Shown in pieces: positions 54,128 to 63,921 of a stretch of 64,000 nt of DNA. The notes below the pieces were generated by a model, which searched no databases, had not been told where the DNA came from, and saw only the letters and a program-made list of their open reading frames with translations. The position numbers were made by a program, and so were the translations under genes. The first letter of the stretch is position 1; each line of letters opens with the position of its first letter. The DNA comes from Marinoscillum sp965229915 (GTDB taxonomy: Bacteria > Bacteroidota > Bacteroidia > Cytophagales > Cyclobacteriaceae): NCBI RefSeq assembly GCF_965229915.1, contig NZ_CBDDJZ010000001.1, positions 1,984,001 through 2,048,000 of the forward strand, written 5' to 3'.

Positions 54128-56790
54128 CCAACTAGCTCATTCAGACTCAACCGTGAAGCGGGATTAACTATAGCCGCCTTGATCGTCTCGATGCTGATGG
54201 TAGCCAGAGCAATGATTAACCCAATGGCTCCAGCCAGAGCAAACAAGTACCAGGAAAGATCTACCCGATTAGCCACGTCACCCAAAAAAGCGTCCATCAT
54301 CAACCATCCTAATGGCATCCCAAAAATCATAGCAATCACCACCAATTTGATGAAGTCAAATGAAAGCAGGGTAAAAATACTTGTGACACTAGCTCCCAAA
54401 ACTTTGCGTATACTCACTTCTTTGCTACGCTGCTCCACCACATAGGCCGACAATGCAAGCAGACCCAAACAAGCAATCACAATAGAGAGGAAGGCAAAAA
54501 TGAGAAAAATAGATTTCGCACGGATCAAACTATCATACATCCGCTGATAGCTCTGATCAAGAAAGGTATAGCGAAATGGTTGGTTAGGCCTTAGGCTATC
54601 CCACAGACTACCAACAGCCGCCATGCTTTGCATCATATCATCTCCAGACACCTTGATAGACAGTACGGACTTGCCTCTACCATAAACCATGGCCAATGGC
54701 TCTACAGTGGCAAAAACCGACCGAAAATGAAAGTCCTTGACCACCCCTATGATCCGGTATTTCTCATCAAACATATCGATGACTTGCTGACCTACAGCCT
54801 CCTGTAATCCAAGTTCACCTCGCATGGTTTCATTGATGATGATGCTCTGCTCATCACTACGAGCACCAGTGAAATTAACTCCCTCCACCAGTGTCATTCC
54901 GTAGGTATCGAGGTAATCTTCATCCACGGTCCACCTTGCAGCTTCAAACCCATCGGTCATTTTCCGTTGGGTGGATAGCCAGTAGTTGCGATTGTGTATC
55001 GCACTACCTGCCACTGGCAGAAAGTCTCCAATAGTCGCACTAGTCACTGTAGGAATACTCAGCATTTCTGCCTTCATCAGCGCTTTTTTGGCCGAATCAA
55101 GTGTATTGAGGCCATGAATAGTTACCACCTGATCCTTTTCATAGCCTAGTGATTTATTCATGATCAGCTGAAATTGCTGGTGGGTAACAATAGCGGCAAT
55201 CAGCAAGACGATAGTGACTGCAAACTGAAAAACTACCAGACCACTACGCATGATCGAAGCTCCTCTACCGAAAGTAATCTTTCCCCGCAGTATCTGCGCA
55301 GGTTGGAATCTGGTCAGGTACAAAGCAGGATATAGCCCCGAAACCAAACCAATCACCAAAGACACCAAAAGCAGCGATGGGATAAACCACCAGGACAACC
55401 AGGGGATTTGCAGTGATTTACCTGATATCTGGTTGAATACCGGCATGAATAGAAAGGTGAACATGGTAGCAAACACGATTGCCAAAACGCTGTAAACGAT
55501 GGACTCTGAGAGGTACTGCCAGATCAATGCGGACCGATGTGATCCCATCACTTTTCTCAAACCAACTTCTTTGGCTTTGCCCACAGACTTAGCCGTGGAG
55601 ATGTTTATAAAATTGATACTGGCAAGTAGTAAAATCACCACAGCAATTGCCGCAAATATCCAAACCAACTCCCGAGAGCCATGTTCTAAATCATCAGAGA
55701 CAGCAGCGGTATTGAGGTAAATGTCCGAAACAGGCTGCAAGTAATACGAGTGATGGGCTCTCATCTCTTCTAATCCAGGCGCACCGACTGTTTTGAGTTG
55801 ATCTATGACATAACTATCACGAATGCTCAGTAGCTTGTTTTCCACTACCTGTTTATCTACACTTTCCTGGATTTTGGTATAAAAGACATAGTTGGTACAG
55901 CACCACCCGCTCGTCCCAGGGCCATTTTTTCGACCAGTTAGCGTCATGATGAAATCTGCCTGCATGTGCGAGTTGGTAGGAAAATCCTCCATCACACCAC
56001 CAATCGTGTAAATGGTATTTGGATCATCATTTAGAATCAAGTCACGACCAATCGGGTCCACCAGACCAAAATGCTTCTGAGCAACTGATTCGGAAATCAC
56101 AATTGAATTAGGTGCAGTAAGAGCAAACTCCTGGGAACCGTACACCATAGGTATCTCCAATATGGAGAGTAACTCTGGGTCCGAATAGATGAACCCTTTT
56201 TCATCCAGATTATTCACATCATCTGGAGTTCTCACCAGATTAGCACCGGCATTTCCCCAGCTCCAAAATACTACTCGGGAGACTAGCTCCACTTCTGGTA
56301 TGTTGTCTTCAATCACCTCTTTCAGTGGGCCTTGCAGATTGGTCCAACGTCCACTTTCACCCCCTTCTGTCCATTGATTGGTCATCCGAAAAACCTGAGA
56401 CTGATCTACATACTCGGCATCATAGCTAAGTTCGTGCCCAATGAAAAGCGCAATCATCAAACAGGACGCTATTCCCATTGCAAACCCTCCAATTTTAATA
56501 GCAGAAAGAGATTTATTACGAAGAATGGATCGCCAGGATACTTTTAAATAATGAGTGAGCATAGGTACTTGTATTGAGTTTTTGGATTTTTTCATGGCAA
56601 ATGGGCGCAAGTAATTGATCACCTGATACCAGTAATTGAGCTTTGCTCTCCATGCGCTTTGTTTCTCCAGCTCCAGAAGGAACTTTTCGTCCAGATCACC
56701 GAGAACCTCCTCTGCCAGCTCGTCTTTAAGGAAATATGCTAGAAGACGCTGAGCCCACTCTGGTGGAGTCTTATGGTCTGAATCTGTCAT
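54124..56790 (-). CDS. MacB/FtsX-like ABC permease with prefix domain (PadR-associated)
   Basis: 888 residues. Prefix domain about 1-75 (RLLAYFLKDELAEEVLGDLD, KLNYWYQVINYLRPF), TM1 IKIGGFAMGIASCLMIALFI, MacB-type periplasmic domain, FtsX half 1 with KEVGLRKVMGSHRSALIWQY, periplasmic segment, FtsX half 2 with KEVSIRKVLGASVTSIFTLL, and a C-terminus IVNPASRLSLNELVG. Full length and intact. Its ATG overlaps the PadR 2 stop by 4 bp, so it is translationally coupled. No ATPase beside it. Paralogous to the other permeases in this region. Confidence 0.87.
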   Translation of the reverse strand: MTDSDHKTPPEWAQRLLAYFLKDELAEEVLGDLDEKFLLELEKQSAWRAKLNYWYQVINYLRPFAMKKSKNSIQVPMLTHYLKVSWRSILRNKSLSAIKIGGFAMGIASCLMIALFIGHELSYDAEYVDQSQVFRMTNQWTEGGESGRWTNLQGPLKEVIEDNIPEVELVSRVVFWSWGNAGANLVRTPDDVNNLDEKGFIYSDPELLSILEIPMVYGSQEFALTAPNSIVISESVAQKHFGLVDPIGRDLILNDDPNTIYTIGGVMEDFPTNSHMQADFIMTLTGRKNGPGTSGWCCTNYVFYTKIQESVDKQVVENKLLSIRDSYVIDQLKTVGAPGLEEMRAHHSYYLQPVSDIYLNTAAVSDDLEHGSRELVWIFAAIAVVILLLASINFINISTAKSVGKAKEVGLRKVMGSHRSALIWQYLSESIVYSVLAIVFATMFTFLFMPVFNQISGKSLQIPWLSWWFIPSLLLVSLVIGLVSGLYPALYLTRFQPAQILRGKITFGRGASIMRSGLVVFQFAVTIVLLIAAIVTHQQFQLIMNKSLGYEKDQVVTIHGLNTLDSAKKALMKAEMLSIPTVTSATIGDFLPVAGSAIHNRNYWLSTQRKMTDGFEAARWTVDEDYLDTYGMTLVEGVNFTGARSDEQSIIINETMRGELGLQEAVGQQVIDMFDEKYRIIGVVKDFHFRSVFATVEPLAMVYGRGKSVLSIKVSGDDMMQSMAAVGSLWDSLRPNQPFRYTFLDQSYQRMYDSLIRAKSIFLIFAFLSIVIACLGLLALSAYVVEQRSKEVSIRKVLGASVTSIFTLLSFDFIKLVVIAMIFGMPLGWLMMDAFLGDVANRVDLSWYLFALAGAIGLIIALATISIETIKAAIVNPASRLSLNELVG

Positions 56791-57137
56791 ACCGGACCGA
56801 TAAATTTAAGTTTGTCTACAGCAAGACCTGGATACTGATTCCAAAGATTGACCTTAAAATCTCTCGATGTTTGCAACGCATTTTTACCCGCGTTGGTAAT
56901 GCTGTAAATACGTTTTCTCCTTCCTCCGCGCTCAGCTGTAGGGGCACTCATCTCCGAGGTGAGAAATCCCTTGTCCTTTAGCCGGTCCAAAGTGGAATGT
57001 ACGGACCCAATCGAGGTGGATCGTCCAGACTGTGTCTGGAATTCTTCCGCTATTTTAAAAGCATAGGCCTCCTCATCTAATATACCCACTAACAGCAGCA
57101 GGACCTCTTCGAATTCTCCAAGTCGTGTCTCTTTCAT
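56787..57137 (-). CDS. PadR-family transcriptional regulator 2
   Basis: 116 residues, short PadR type: LGEFEEVLLLLVGILDEEAY, AFKIAEEFQTQSGRSTSIGS, VHSTLDRLKDKGFLTSEM, wing RGGRRKRIYSITNAGKNAL. Divergent from PadR 3; the 186-bp region between them holds two large inverted repeats, one per gene. Coupled to the permease gene by a 4-bp overlap. Confidence 0.9.
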   Translation of the reverse strand: MKETRLGEFEEVLLLLVGILDEEAYAFKIAEEFQTQSGRSTSIGSVHSTLDRLKDKGFLTSEMSAPTAERGGRRKRIYSITNAGKNALQTSRDFKVNLWNQYPGLAVDKLKFIGPV

Positions 57138-57143
57138 TTTTCT

Positions 57144-57210
57144 TTACTTACTAGATTGTAGAACAAATATACGATGTGCTTTTCAATTTGTTCTACTATT
57201 TAGTAAGTAA
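57144..57210 (-). promoter_or_regulatory. Long inverted repeat (operator/promoter) before PadR 2
   Basis: Arms of 25 bp at 57144-57168 and 57186-57210 with only two mismatches and a 17-bp spacer. The proximal arm ends 6 bp before the ATG at 57137. On the minus strand, TATATTTG at 57171-57164 is an exact -7 box whose TTTG lies in the proximal arm, so a protein bound to the arm would block the promoter. Outer parts of the arms contain TTACTTACTA/TAGTAAGTAA. Confidence 0.65.
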
Positions 57211-57263
57211 TCACTTATAAGTGTCTTAAAATCGTTTAAATAAGTTTTTCGAGTTATTTCTTA

Positions 57264-57315
57264 TATTTTGTATAACATATTAAAACTAACCAACGTATAT
57301 TTGTTATACTAAATA
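57264..57315 (+). promoter_or_regulatory. Inverted repeat (operator/promoter) before PadR 3
   Basis: Arms of 17 bp at 57264-57280 and 57299-57315 with two mismatches and an 18-bp spacer; the proximal arm ends 8 bp before the ATG at 57324. TATATTTG at 57296-57303 is an exact -7 box that overlaps the proximal arm in the same manner as at PadR 2, with the shared CGTATATTTGTT context. Confidence 0.65.
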
Positions 57316-57323
57316 GATCAAAT

Positions 57324-57665
57324 ATGAAAAAAGATCACCTGGGAGAGCTTGAAGAAATGATTTTGTTAATCATTCTTCTATTAGAAGGAGAGGCCTATGG
57401 ACTGGCTATTCGAAAAGCGTTAAAAGCAGAAGCCAACCGTAGTGTTACGATAGGAGCGGTACATGGAACGGTCAATCGACTGGAGAGCAAGGGACTGATC
57501 AAATCTCACATGGGAGAGGCGACAGAGGTGCGAGGTGGTCGGCGCAAAAGGGTGTTTCAAGTTACTGGCTCAGGGATGAATGCACTGGAATCCAGTAGAG
57601 ACGTGAAAGTCAACTTATGGCAAAAAATTCCGCAGTTATCCATCAACAAACAGAATAATGGGTAG
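57324..57665 (+). CDS. PadR-family transcriptional regulator 3
   Basis: 113 residues, short PadR type: LGELEEMILLIILLLEGEAY, GLAIRKALKAEANRSVTIGA, VHGTVNRLESKGLIKSHM, wing RGGRRKRVFQVTGSGMNAL. Its end overlaps the start of the downstream permease by 8 bp. Close paralogue of PadR 2, with the same tail pattern (SSRDVKVNLWQKIPQL against TSRDFKVNLWNQYPGL), which points to a local duplication of the module followed by divergence. Confidence 0.9.
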   Translation: MKKDHLGELEEMILLIILLLEGEAYGLAIRKALKAEANRSVTIGAVHGTVNRLESKGLIKSHMGEATEVRGGRRKRVFQVTGSGMNALESSRDVKVNLWQKIPQLSINKQNNG

Positions 57666-60228
57666 TAAAAACATCCGATGGGCAGAAAAACTTCTAACTC
57701 AGGTAATTGATGAACAATGGTTGGAAGACATCCTGGGCGATCTGGAGGAATACTTGTACGACCTGCAAGAACTGCCTTCCTGGAAGCGCAACCTCTATTT
57801 CTGGTTTCATGTGCTATGCTGCTTGCGTCCATCTTTATTAAAACCATTGTATCAACCCAACTCAACCATTTTTAGCATGTTGAAATTTAACACCAAACTA
57901 GCCATTAGATCGGCCATCAAACATCCCGGACTCTCAGGCGCAAGTGTGCTCACACTGATCCTTGGCGCCCTTTGTTTTCAGTTGATTTTTTCCTGGATCG
58001 CCAATGAGCGGTCAATGAATAAAATGCACAGCACATATGACCAGCTCTATATCACTGCTGTAAAAACGAATCCCAATGCGGATCTGACATCCATTAGTCT
58101 TCAGACCATGTTTCGTCTGGATTATGAGCAATTCCCGGAAATCATCGCAGCCTCACAAATACACGTGTACCAGAAGGATGAGATCAAACTCTCCACGGCC
58201 AGTCATGACCATAAGGGTAAAGCCTTAGTAGTGGATAGCACTTTTCTCCAGATGCTTGATTTCGACATCATAGCCGGGAATGACGAGGTGCTTTATGATC
58301 CTAGCTCCATTGCTATTACTCAGCAAATGGCCGAAAGGATGTTCTCTGGGAAAAATGCCATTGGTCAAACTGTGCAGCTGAGCTGCGACCAACAGGGCAC
58401 CTATCAGATAGCTGCAATTATTGAAGATATTCCATCTTCCAGCTCCATAGACTTTGATTTTTTGGTACCTCGGCATTCTCAGGCATTCTGGAGGCGCATA
58501 CCTCAAGAAATCGTCTTGACCAAACCAGACCTGGATAAAGTGGCCTTTAATGAGCGTATTAAAACCCTTGGTAGAGCAACCAATACTCGGTTTCCTGAAA
58601 GTGAGCTATACTTTATTCCACTAAGAAAGTGTTATGAAGACAGTATCATCAGCGCCTCCCTATTCAACAAATACGGCAACTCTACGACCATACAAATTCT
58701 GACTTTAATTGCTGCGATGATCTGGCTGATCACCATGTTTGGGTTCAACAACCTGCAGCTTACCCTGCAGCTCTCCATTGCTAAAAACCTGGGCATACAG
58801 CACATCATTGGCGGCTCCAAAAGAGACATCAACAGCGAAATGATCCTGGGTCGAGTGCTATTTCTCCTCATTGGACTAAGTGCGAGTTTGTTAATTTATC
58901 AGGGCCTATTTCCAGTAATCAGCCGGTTTTTAGAGATTGCTATTGATCAATCAATCGGTGTGGAGCTACTAGGTATGGGGCTATTCCTCAGCTCTGTCAT
59001 CCTTATTTCTATCCTCACCGGCACCATCCACCTTATTCGTCTCAACCCTGCCAGAGCACTGCATAACGGGGCATCTTTGAAAATCCCCCTTCAGCAAAAA
59101 GTATTAACTACGACACAGTATGTGATCACAACGATACTGATCATAGGCACATGTGTAGTGTATCTGCAGTTTGACTATATGCTCAGTACGGACCTTGGAC
59201 TTAAACACACGGATGTATACAGTGTGGATTTCTATGAGATGTCTTCCGCATCGGATGAAGCTCACAATGTGTCATACCTGCGGAACCAACTCAACAGTTT
59301 CCCTTCCATAGCCTATTATGCTCAAGGAGACCTTCCTATCGGCACCAAAGTAAACGCAACCTCCTGAAAGAGATCCGACTCAGACTATGAATACACTACC
59401 GAAAACATGATGATAGCCGCACCAGCCTACTTCGACTTATTAGGTCTGGAGTTAGTAGAAGGCCGCTTTTTCAGTGACTCATTGGATGAGCCCTCTCAGC
59501 AGAAAGTAGTCATCAATGAAAGTGCTTTGAACTATTGGAACATCACTGACCTGGATCAACAAAAACTTAAAAGCAACACCAGTGGAAGAAGTGAGTTTGA
59601 TTTTGACATCATTGGTGTTGTTAAAGACTATCATTACCAACACATGGCCTTTGATATCAAACCACTCATATTGAGGTACAGGTCCTACGATGATGATCCG
59701 TTTTTGATCCGGTTCAAGCCTGGACAGGCTTCAGCAGGCCTGGCTTCACTAGAGGAGCTCTTCACAGAAATCAACCCAAAAGGCACCTTCGAATATGAAT
59801 CGTTGCAAGAGCGATTAGCCACTCAGTACGGGGAAGAAAAGAAACTCGCAAAGATATACCTCCTATTTGCCGTAGTAGCTCTTTTGCTTTCATCAATCAG
59901 CCTGTTTACTTTCTCGTTTTACGAAGCAAAGCGCCGAACCAAAGAAATCGGTGTGCGGAAGGTGATCGGTGCGAGTACCGCAGAAATATTCTCCCTGCTC
60001 AGCAAGTCCTTTGGTAAGACAATCATCATTGCATACCTGCTCACCACGCCAGTAGCCTACTATTTTCAGTCTCAGTGGATGACTCAATTCGAAAACCAGG
60101 CAAGAATTGAATGGTGGGTCTATGCTGGTACGGGCGCTATGATCTTTTTCGCGGCACTAAGCGTAACTGGCTATCATACGTGGCAGGTAGCCAGACAAAA
60201 CCCAGTGAAGGCATTGCGCTATGAGTAG
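57658..60228 (+). pseudogene. MacB/FtsX-like permease interrupted by one in-frame TGA
   Basis: Positions 57658-60228 form a single frame of 857 codons broken only by TGA at 59365-59367, after 569 residues. Without it the protein would be about 856 residues, like its intact paralogues (873, 875, 888). Upstream part: short prefix domain (VIDEQWLEDILGDLEEYLYD), TM1, MacB domain, first FtsX half, partial second periplasmic part ending GTKVNATS. Downstream part resumes KRSDSDYEYTTENMMIAAPA, then VEGRFFSDSL, IGVVKDYHY and the last FtsX half with KEIGVRKVIGASTAEIFSLL. The first FtsX motif, normally GxRKVxGA, reads NLGIQHIIGGSKRD, which suggests divergence. A sequencing error, a recent nonsense mutation or programmed readthrough are possible; no other damage is seen. 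Confidence 0.8.
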
Positions 60229-60248
60229 ATAACTCCTATATTGGTCAC

Positions 60249-60560
60249 ATGACCAACGATGAGTTTGCTAAACTCGCCATGAGTTTTCAGGGCGTGATGG
60301 AACATCCACATTTTGACAGAAGAGCTTTCAAAGTAGAGAAAAAACGTATTTTCACGACCCTGCAAGAATCCACCAACACAGCTAATGTCAAACTTGCTCC
60401 CGAGGAGCAGTTGGTATTTTGTGAGTTTGGAGACAGCATATATCCAGTTCCCAATAAATGGGGCCAACAAGGCTGGACCACTCTGCAGCTGAAAGATCTG
60501 GACTCGCAATTTGTTATGGAAGTGTTAAATTCTGCCTATCGGTCGGTGTTTGCGAAATAA
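60249..60560 (+). CDS. MmcQ/YjbR-family protein
   Basis: 103 residues covering one MmcQ/YjbR domain, a small alpha/beta fold once linked to DNA binding: FAKLAMSFQGVMEHPHFDRR, FKVEKKRIFTTLQES, VKLAPEEQLVF, and VPNKWGQQGWTTLQL. 20 bp after the broken permease gene on the same strand. Role unknown; often found as a stand-alone protein. Confidence 0.85.
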   Translation: MTNDEFAKLAMSFQGVMEHPHFDRRAFKVEKKRIFTTLQESTNTANVKLAPEEQLVFCEFGDSIYPVPNKWGQQGWTTLQLKDLDSQFVMEVLNSAYRSVFAK

Positions 60561-60641
60561 CATTCCATCCATTTCGTTTTCAAAAGGGTCTTTCATGTCG
60601 TAATAACACTATACTAAAGACCGCCTAACTAAAGAACTGCC

Positions 60642-62981
60642 TTGAAAAAACTCATCTTAACAGTCGGACTGATCGGGGTGCTAATACCCGTACTGGCCCA
60701 AAATTTTACCATTAGCGGATACATAAGAGATGCTGAGAATGGAGAAAACCTGATCGGGGCTACTGTGCAACGAAAAGGCACCACCATTGGTACGGTATCC
60801 AATTCATTCGGCTTTTATTCACTCACATTACCACCAGGTGAAGTGACCGTACTCATTTCTTTTGTAGGCTATCAGGCTATGGAACGGACCATTGACCTCA
60901 GCGAGGATGTCAGACTGAATTTCGACCTTACAGCTGGTGCCACACTAGATGAAGTGGTCATCACCGCAGAAGAACAAATAGAGCAGTCTCCACAGATGAG
61001 CACCATTGATGTGCCGATTGAGCAAATCAAAGCACTGCCTGTATTGATGGGAGAAGCCGACATCCTCAAAACCCTACAGCTACTACCCGGCATACAGAGT
61101 GGCACAGAAGGCTCCAGTGGAGTGTATGTACGTGGTGGCGGCCCGGATCAAAACCTGATCCTTCTGGATGGAGTGCCAGTATATAATGTGTCTCATTTAT
61201 TTGGGTTCTTCTCCGTATTCAATCCAGATGCTATCAACAAAGTGAACGTAGTGAAAGGCGGGTTTCCTGCACGCTATGGAGGCAGACTCTCTTCAGTTAT
61301 TGATATATCCATGAAAGAAGGAAACAATCAGAAGTTCTCCGGTGAGGGTTCTATCGGTCTGATCTCCTCTAAATTAACATTGGAAGGACCTATTGGTCAG
61401 AACAAGAAAACTTCATTCATCGTCTCAGGCAGGCGCACCTATATCGACCTGCTGACTCGACCTATCATCAGAGCTAGTACTGACGGTGAGGAGACGGGCG
61501 GATATTACTTCTACGACCTGAATGGTAAGGTCAACCATCAGTTTAGCGATAACGACAGGCTCTACCTTAGCTTTTATAATGGGTACGACAAAGGGTTCGG
61601 CAAGTCTAACTATAAGTACAATGATGGCCTCAGTGAAGTGGAATCCAAAGAAAGCTTTGGTCTTGGCTGGGGAAACACCATTGCTGCAGCACGATGGAAT
61701 CACGTGTTCAACCCAAAACTATTTGCCAATCTCTCGGGCACATTTAGCCACTATAAGTTCAGGATCTTTAGTGAATACGAAGACATCATGACCAACTCTG
61801 ACGGCAAGGAAGTGTCTAATGAATTTATTCAGTACTACTCTGGAGTTAACGATTTTTCGTTGAAGGCAGATTTTGACTTCCTCCCCACCCCTACTCACAA
61901 TTTGAAGTTTGGACTATCGGCTACTCATCATCAGTTCAATCCGGGAATCTTTGGATACGATACCAACTCTGAAGACCAACAAGACACCGTGATTAATTCC
62001 TCACAAACTCAAGCGATGGAATTTTACACTTATGCAGAAGATGACATCAATCTCACGGCACAGCTGCGTGGCAATGTGGGAGCGCATTATTCCTCCTTTT
62101 TGGTCAATGGCCAGTATTATCACTCTTTGCAGCCTCGTATTTCTCTTCGCTATCTCGTGAGTAGCGACTTATCCATTAAAGCTTCATATGCCACCATGGC
62201 CCAATACATTCACCTCCTTACTAATAGCGGAATAGGACTACCTACAGATCTGTGGGTACCAGCCACAGACAGAGTGAAGCCACAAACCAGCTGGCAGGTG
62301 GCTCTTGGGGCTGCCAAAACGATAGAAGGGTATGAGTTTAGTGTGGAGACTTATTACAAAGAAATGGACAACCTGATTGAGTATGAGGAAGGCTCTTCGT
62401 TTTTCAACCTGGGCACCGACTGGCAAGACAAAATCACCAGCGGAAGTGGCACGAGCTATGGCGCTGAGTTTCTCATTCAAAAGAAAACAGGAAAATTTTC
62501 CGGTTGGCTGGGATACACGCTAAGCTGGACCAACCGCACCTTCCCCGAACTCAACTTTGGGAAAACCTATCCTTACAAATATGACCGAAGACATGACCTG
62601 AGTGTGGTGGGTGTGTACCAGTTTTCCAAACGATTCTCCGCTTCTGCTACCTGGGTGTATGGCACAGGAAATGCCATGACACTGCCTCAGTCTAGCTACC
62701 AGGGACAGGTCGGTCAGTATTATTGGTCCAACGAAATCGTTAATTACGGGAGCAGAAATGGCTACCGGATGGCAGCATACCATCGATTAGATATTGGGCT
62801 TACCTGGACCAAAGAAAAAGAGAAAAGCACCCGGTCCTGGTCTTTTGGGGCGTATAACGTGTACAACAGAAGGAATCCTTTTTATATCGATGAAGGGTAT
62901 GACAACAATGGCGACAAACACTTCTATCAATACAGCCTATTCCCGATTATCCCCTATTTGAGATACAGCTTTAAGTTCTAA
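60642..62981 (+). CDS. TonB-dependent receptor with CarboxypepD_reg domain
   Basis: 779 residues. The start is TTG at 60642: an in-frame TAA lies 12 bp upstream and the signal peptide MKKLILTVGLIGVLIPVLAQ begins exactly there. CarboxypepD_reg-like beta-sandwich (GYIRDAENGENLIGATVQRK), plug domain with VYVRGGGPDQNLILLDGVPV and FPARYGGRLSSVIDI, then a beta-barrel ending YLRYSFKF. This is the smaller FecA/CirA-like type paired with DUF4249 proteins and not the SusC type. The imported molecule is unknown. Followed after 4 bp by the DUF4249 gene. Confidence 0.93.
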   Translation: MKKLILTVGLIGVLIPVLAQNFTISGYIRDAENGENLIGATVQRKGTTIGTVSNSFGFYSLTLPPGEVTVLISFVGYQAMERTIDLSEDVRLNFDLTAGATLDEVVITAEEQIEQSPQMSTIDVPIEQIKALPVLMGEADILKTLQLLPGIQSGTEGSSGVYVRGGGPDQNLILLDGVPVYNVSHLFGFFSVFNPDAINKVNVVKGGFPARYGGRLSSVIDISMKEGNNQKFSGEGSIGLISSKLTLEGPIGQNKKTSFIVSGRRTYIDLLTRPIIRASTDGEETGGYYFYDLNGKVNHQFSDNDRLYLSFYNGYDKGFGKSNYKYNDGLSEVESKESFGLGWGNTIAAARWNHVFNPKLFANLSGTFSHYKFRIFSEYEDIMTNSDGKEVSNEFIQYYSGVNDFSLKADFDFLPTPTHNLKFGLSATHHQFNPGIFGYDTNSEDQQDTVINSSQTQAMEFYTYAEDDINLTAQLRGNVGAHYSSFLVNGQYYHSLQPRISLRYLVSSDLSIKASYATMAQYIHLLTNSGIGLPTDLWVPATDRVKPQTSWQVALGAAKTIEGYEFSVETYYKEMDNLIEYEEGSSFFNLGTDWQDKITSGSGTSYGAEFLIQKKTGKFSGWLGYTLSWTNRTFPELNFGKTYPYKYDRRHDLSVVGVYQFSKRFSASATWVYGTGNAMTLPQSSYQGQVGQYYWSNEIVNYGSRNGYRMAAYHRLDIGLTWTKEKEKSTRSWSFGAYNVYNRRNPFYIDEGYDNNGDKHFYQYSLFPIIPYLRYSFKF

Positions 62982-62985
62982 CTCC

Positions 62986-63921
62986 ATGAAAAAAAGCATA
63001 CAATCAATCCGACCTATATGCCTGCTCGCGATTCTGTGGAGCTGTCAAACGATTATTGATGTGGACTTGCCAAAGCATGAACCACGGATTGTACTGAATT
63101 CCTTCTTTGGTACGGATACCACTTTTGTCTTCAACATAAGCCTGAGTAGGGGCATACTGGAGTCAGAACTATTTGGCTACACCAATCTGTCTGGCGCGAC
63201 CATCGAGGTGTTTGAAGACGGAACATCTATAGGTTATGCTACGCTTACAGCAGATGAAGCCTATTATGAATTGCCCAAAAAGTCAAAGCCTGGCTCAACT
63301 TATTCGGTTCAAGCCTCAATGACGGGCTATCCAGATGTAAAGGCTACCGACCTTGTCCCATCCTATGCTCCTACTGTTACGATCGATAAGTTCACAACGG
63401 TAAAAGATGAATATGGTGGAGAAGCGAAACAGCTCACCTATCATTTTGATGATCCATCGGGGGAAGATTTTTACGAGCTACTCCTATACATGGAGGTCCC
63501 CAGATGGGACTATTATGAAGATGAAGACACCAGCTATGTCTACCAGGCTGGTACCATGAAAGAATTGATTTATTTTAACAAAGTTGGTGCGGAGCTCAAT
63601 GAGTTTGAAGACTATGACGACACGGGTTTGTTTAACGACAACCTGTTTGACGGAAAGCGACACTCTGAGACCATCGAATATTATTTCTACTACTATGACA
63701 ATGGTGAGACTGCCTCTGAAGACCCGAAACTGTATTTGGAGCTGCGAAGAGTGTCTGAGGCTTATTACAACTATAAAACCAGTAGATCACTTCAGCAAAA
63801 CGCCGTAGATAATCCGTTTGCCGAGGCTGCCCAGGTTTACAACAATGTGGAAGATGGCTATGGGATATTTGCCTCCTATAATGCTAATGAAATATCATTC
63901 ACCATCCCCCCAGATGAGTAA
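62986..63921 (+). CDS. DUF4249 lipoprotein
   Basis: 311 residues. Signal peptide and lipobox MKKSIQSIRPICLLAILWSC, lipidated Cys at residue 20. DUF4249 start CQTIIDVDLPKHEPRIVLNS, then FNISLSRGILESELFGYTNL and GATIEVFEDG, an all-beta domain with Ig-like strands. Known: DUF4249 proteins are regularly encoded next to TonB-dependent receptors in Bacteroidota and are thought to work with them at the outer membrane. Its stop overlaps an ATG of a second, broken DUF4249-like start. Confidence 0.88.
   Translation: MKKSIQSIRPICLLAILWSCQTIIDVDLPKHEPRIVLNSFFGTDTTFVFNISLSRGILESELFGYTNLSGATIEVFEDGTSIGYATLTADEAYYELPKKSKPGSTYSVQASMTGYPDVKATDLVPSYAPTVTIDKFTTVKDEYGGEAKQLTYHFDDPSGEDFYELLLYMEVPRWDYYEDEDTSYVYQAGTMKELIYFNKVGAELNEFEDYDDTGLFNDNLFDGKRHSETIEYYFYYYDNGETASEDPKLYLELRRVSEAYYNYKTSRSLQQNAVDNPFAEAAQVYNNVEDGYGIFASYNANEISFTIPPDE

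Noticed and set aside
59365..59367. TGA as a selenocysteine codon
   Set aside because: Permease paralogues have no cysteine or selenocysteine here, and no selA/selB/selD genes or obvious SECIS-like hairpin were seen; nonsense or base error is simpler.
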